Source: CAYWRO01 sp964460345 (lineage in GTDB: Bacteria > Planctomycetota > Phycisphaerae > Phycisphaerales > UBA1924). From it: a stretch of DNA of 16,634 bases. The notes under the pieces are model-generated. The model was not told the DNA's origin and searched no databases. It saw only the letters and a list, made by a program, of their open reading frames with translations. Location: contig CAYWRO010000076.1 of assembly GCA_964460345.1 (NCBI GenBank), positions 1 to 16,634 on the forward strand, written 5' to 3'. This document shows positions 16,194-16,634 of this stretch, piece by piece. Each line of letters opens with the position of its first letter. Positions within the stretch are counted from its first letter, which is position 1. The position numbers and the translations under genes are program-made.

Positions 16194-16375
16194 TCTCGGG
16201 CACCATTGGGGCCGAGGCGATCGGCGGGTCAGACCCGCGCGTCCACCCGGGCGCGCGTGCCCAATCCCGAGTAGTTAACAGGTAAGGGGGACAGACTGCC
16301 GGACGACCGGCCGGGCACGAGGTGCACGCCGGCGTAGGCCCAGCGCCAGGGTTTTCACCTGGCAGGAGCCACGCC
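16194..16375. other. Intergenic region between STAND gene and recombinase-module ORFs
   Basis: No gene is supported. A 6-bp hairpin GCGGGT-CAG-ACCCGC (16224-16238) lies 30 bases after the STAND stop, without a T run. A purine-rich stretch GGTAAGGGGGACAG (about 16281-16294) follows a TTAACAGG. A second hairpin lies directly before the next ribosome site. Confidence 0.4.
16345..16363 (+). promoter_or_regulatory. Hairpin abutting the ribosome binding site of the 70-residue ORF
   Basis: GCCAGG and CCTGGC form a 6-bp stem with a 7-base loop GTTTTCA, ending at 16363. AGGAG (16364-16368) follows with no gap, seven bases before the ATG at 16376. The stem could influence translation or be an operator. 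Confidence 0.35.
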
Positions 16376-16588
16376 ATGGGCACGGAACGCTCGGATGGGA
16401 TCGCACGCTTGACGCCGCGGCAGCGGCTGGAGGAGGTCGGGGACCTGCTCTCACGGGCCGTGAGGCGGGTTGTAGCGGCTGAATCAGCAGCCCAGAATCC
16501 TCTCGAATCCTCTCAGAACGGCCTTGATCTCTGCTCGACCATGCCGCTCACTGGCTCTCCGGTTGACAAGACGGAGAGCCAACGATGA
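16376..16588 (+). CDS. Small hypothetical protein of a probable serine-recombinase module
   Basis: 70 residues from an ATG with AGGAG seven bases upstream. The N-terminal half is a predicted helix beginning LTPRQRLEEVGDLLSRAVRRV. That pattern (LTPxxRxxE...LLxxAxxR) resembles small ORFs that I recall lying just before DUF2924 and serine-recombinase genes in bacterial mobile regions. The C-terminal half is Ser/Asn/Thr-rich and unstructured-looking. The stop TGA overlaps the next ATG (ATGA), so the two are translationally coupled. Its function is unknown. The link to recombinases is from memory of gene neighbourhoods, and the recombinase itself is not in the window. Confidence 0.6.
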   Translation: MGTERSDGIARLTPRQRLEEVGDLLSRAVRRVVAAESAAQNPLESSQNGLDLCSTMPLTGSPVDKTESQR

Positions 16589-16634
16589 CCCCCCCCACCC
16601 CGACCCCACCCCCCAATCCCGCCCCGCTCGACAT
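16585..16634 (+). CDS. Start of an ORF cut by the window end
   Basis: An ATG at 16585 overlaps the preceding stop and follows GGAG (16573-16576) at 8 bases. The 16 visible residues are a Pro/Thr-rich leader (MTPPTPTPPPNPAPLD) with no domain. From context it could be a DUF2924-like protein or recombinase, but nothing visible identifies it. Confidence 0.5.
   Translation, partial: MTPPTPTPPPNPAPLD

Noticed and set aside
10998..16310. Shared TTAACAGG followed by G/C-rich similar sequence near 11000 and 16275 as possible island ends
   Set aside because: Only about 8 bases match well and the rest needs gaps. The word also resembles part of the tRNA-Asn anticodon arm; too short to call an attachment site.

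Overview
The window is GC-rich, compactly organised bacterial DNA. I infer a planctomycete (Planctomycetota, perhaps Phycisphaerae-like). The clues are the high GC, TANAAT-like -10 boxes, and a short palindrome inside radA whose two strands read GTGVPPV and RRDACAT, a translation pattern I associate with planctomycete and verrucomicrobial genomes. The style of the metal-efflux operon also fits. The lineage is an inference, because there is no rRNA or other marker here.

Layout. Positions 20 to about 250 hold a 21-bp tandem repeat whose units are themselves dyad-symmetric. It lies just beyond the stop codon of radA (minus strand, 316-1836). A short divergent intergenic region leads to an SDR oxidoreductase with a C-terminal membrane anchor (2041-3054) and then tRNA-Gly(TCC).

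Positions 3352-10437 hold a co-directional heavy-metal efflux cluster: a small exported Cys-rich protein, a TolC-family outer-membrane lipoprotein, a lipoprotein made of two 69-residue repeats carrying six C-H-C-C modules, a periplasmic adaptor, and an HME-type RND permease. Together they would form a tripartite metal exporter. The Cys-rich proteins are plausible periplasmic metal-binding accessories. Two reading frames have better starts than the first ATG: TTG at 3844 and GTG at 5359, each with a strong Shine-Dalgarno and a lipobox that only makes sense from that start.

After tRNA-Asn(GTT) and a strong intrinsic terminator the character changes. One very large gene (about 1,628 residues, ending at 16193) encodes a STAND/NLR-like NTPase at its N-terminus, a long helical middle and a phospholipase-D-like domain at its C-terminus. 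Its base composition looks lower in GC than its neighbours and its strand skew changes part way along. It is followed by a 70-residue ORF that overlaps (ATGA) the start of another ORF cut off by the window end. The 70-residue ORF resembles small genes I associate with serine-recombinase modules. I read tRNA-Asn to the window end as an accessory island, and the STAND-PLD protein as the best candidate for an undescribed conflict or anti-phage system.
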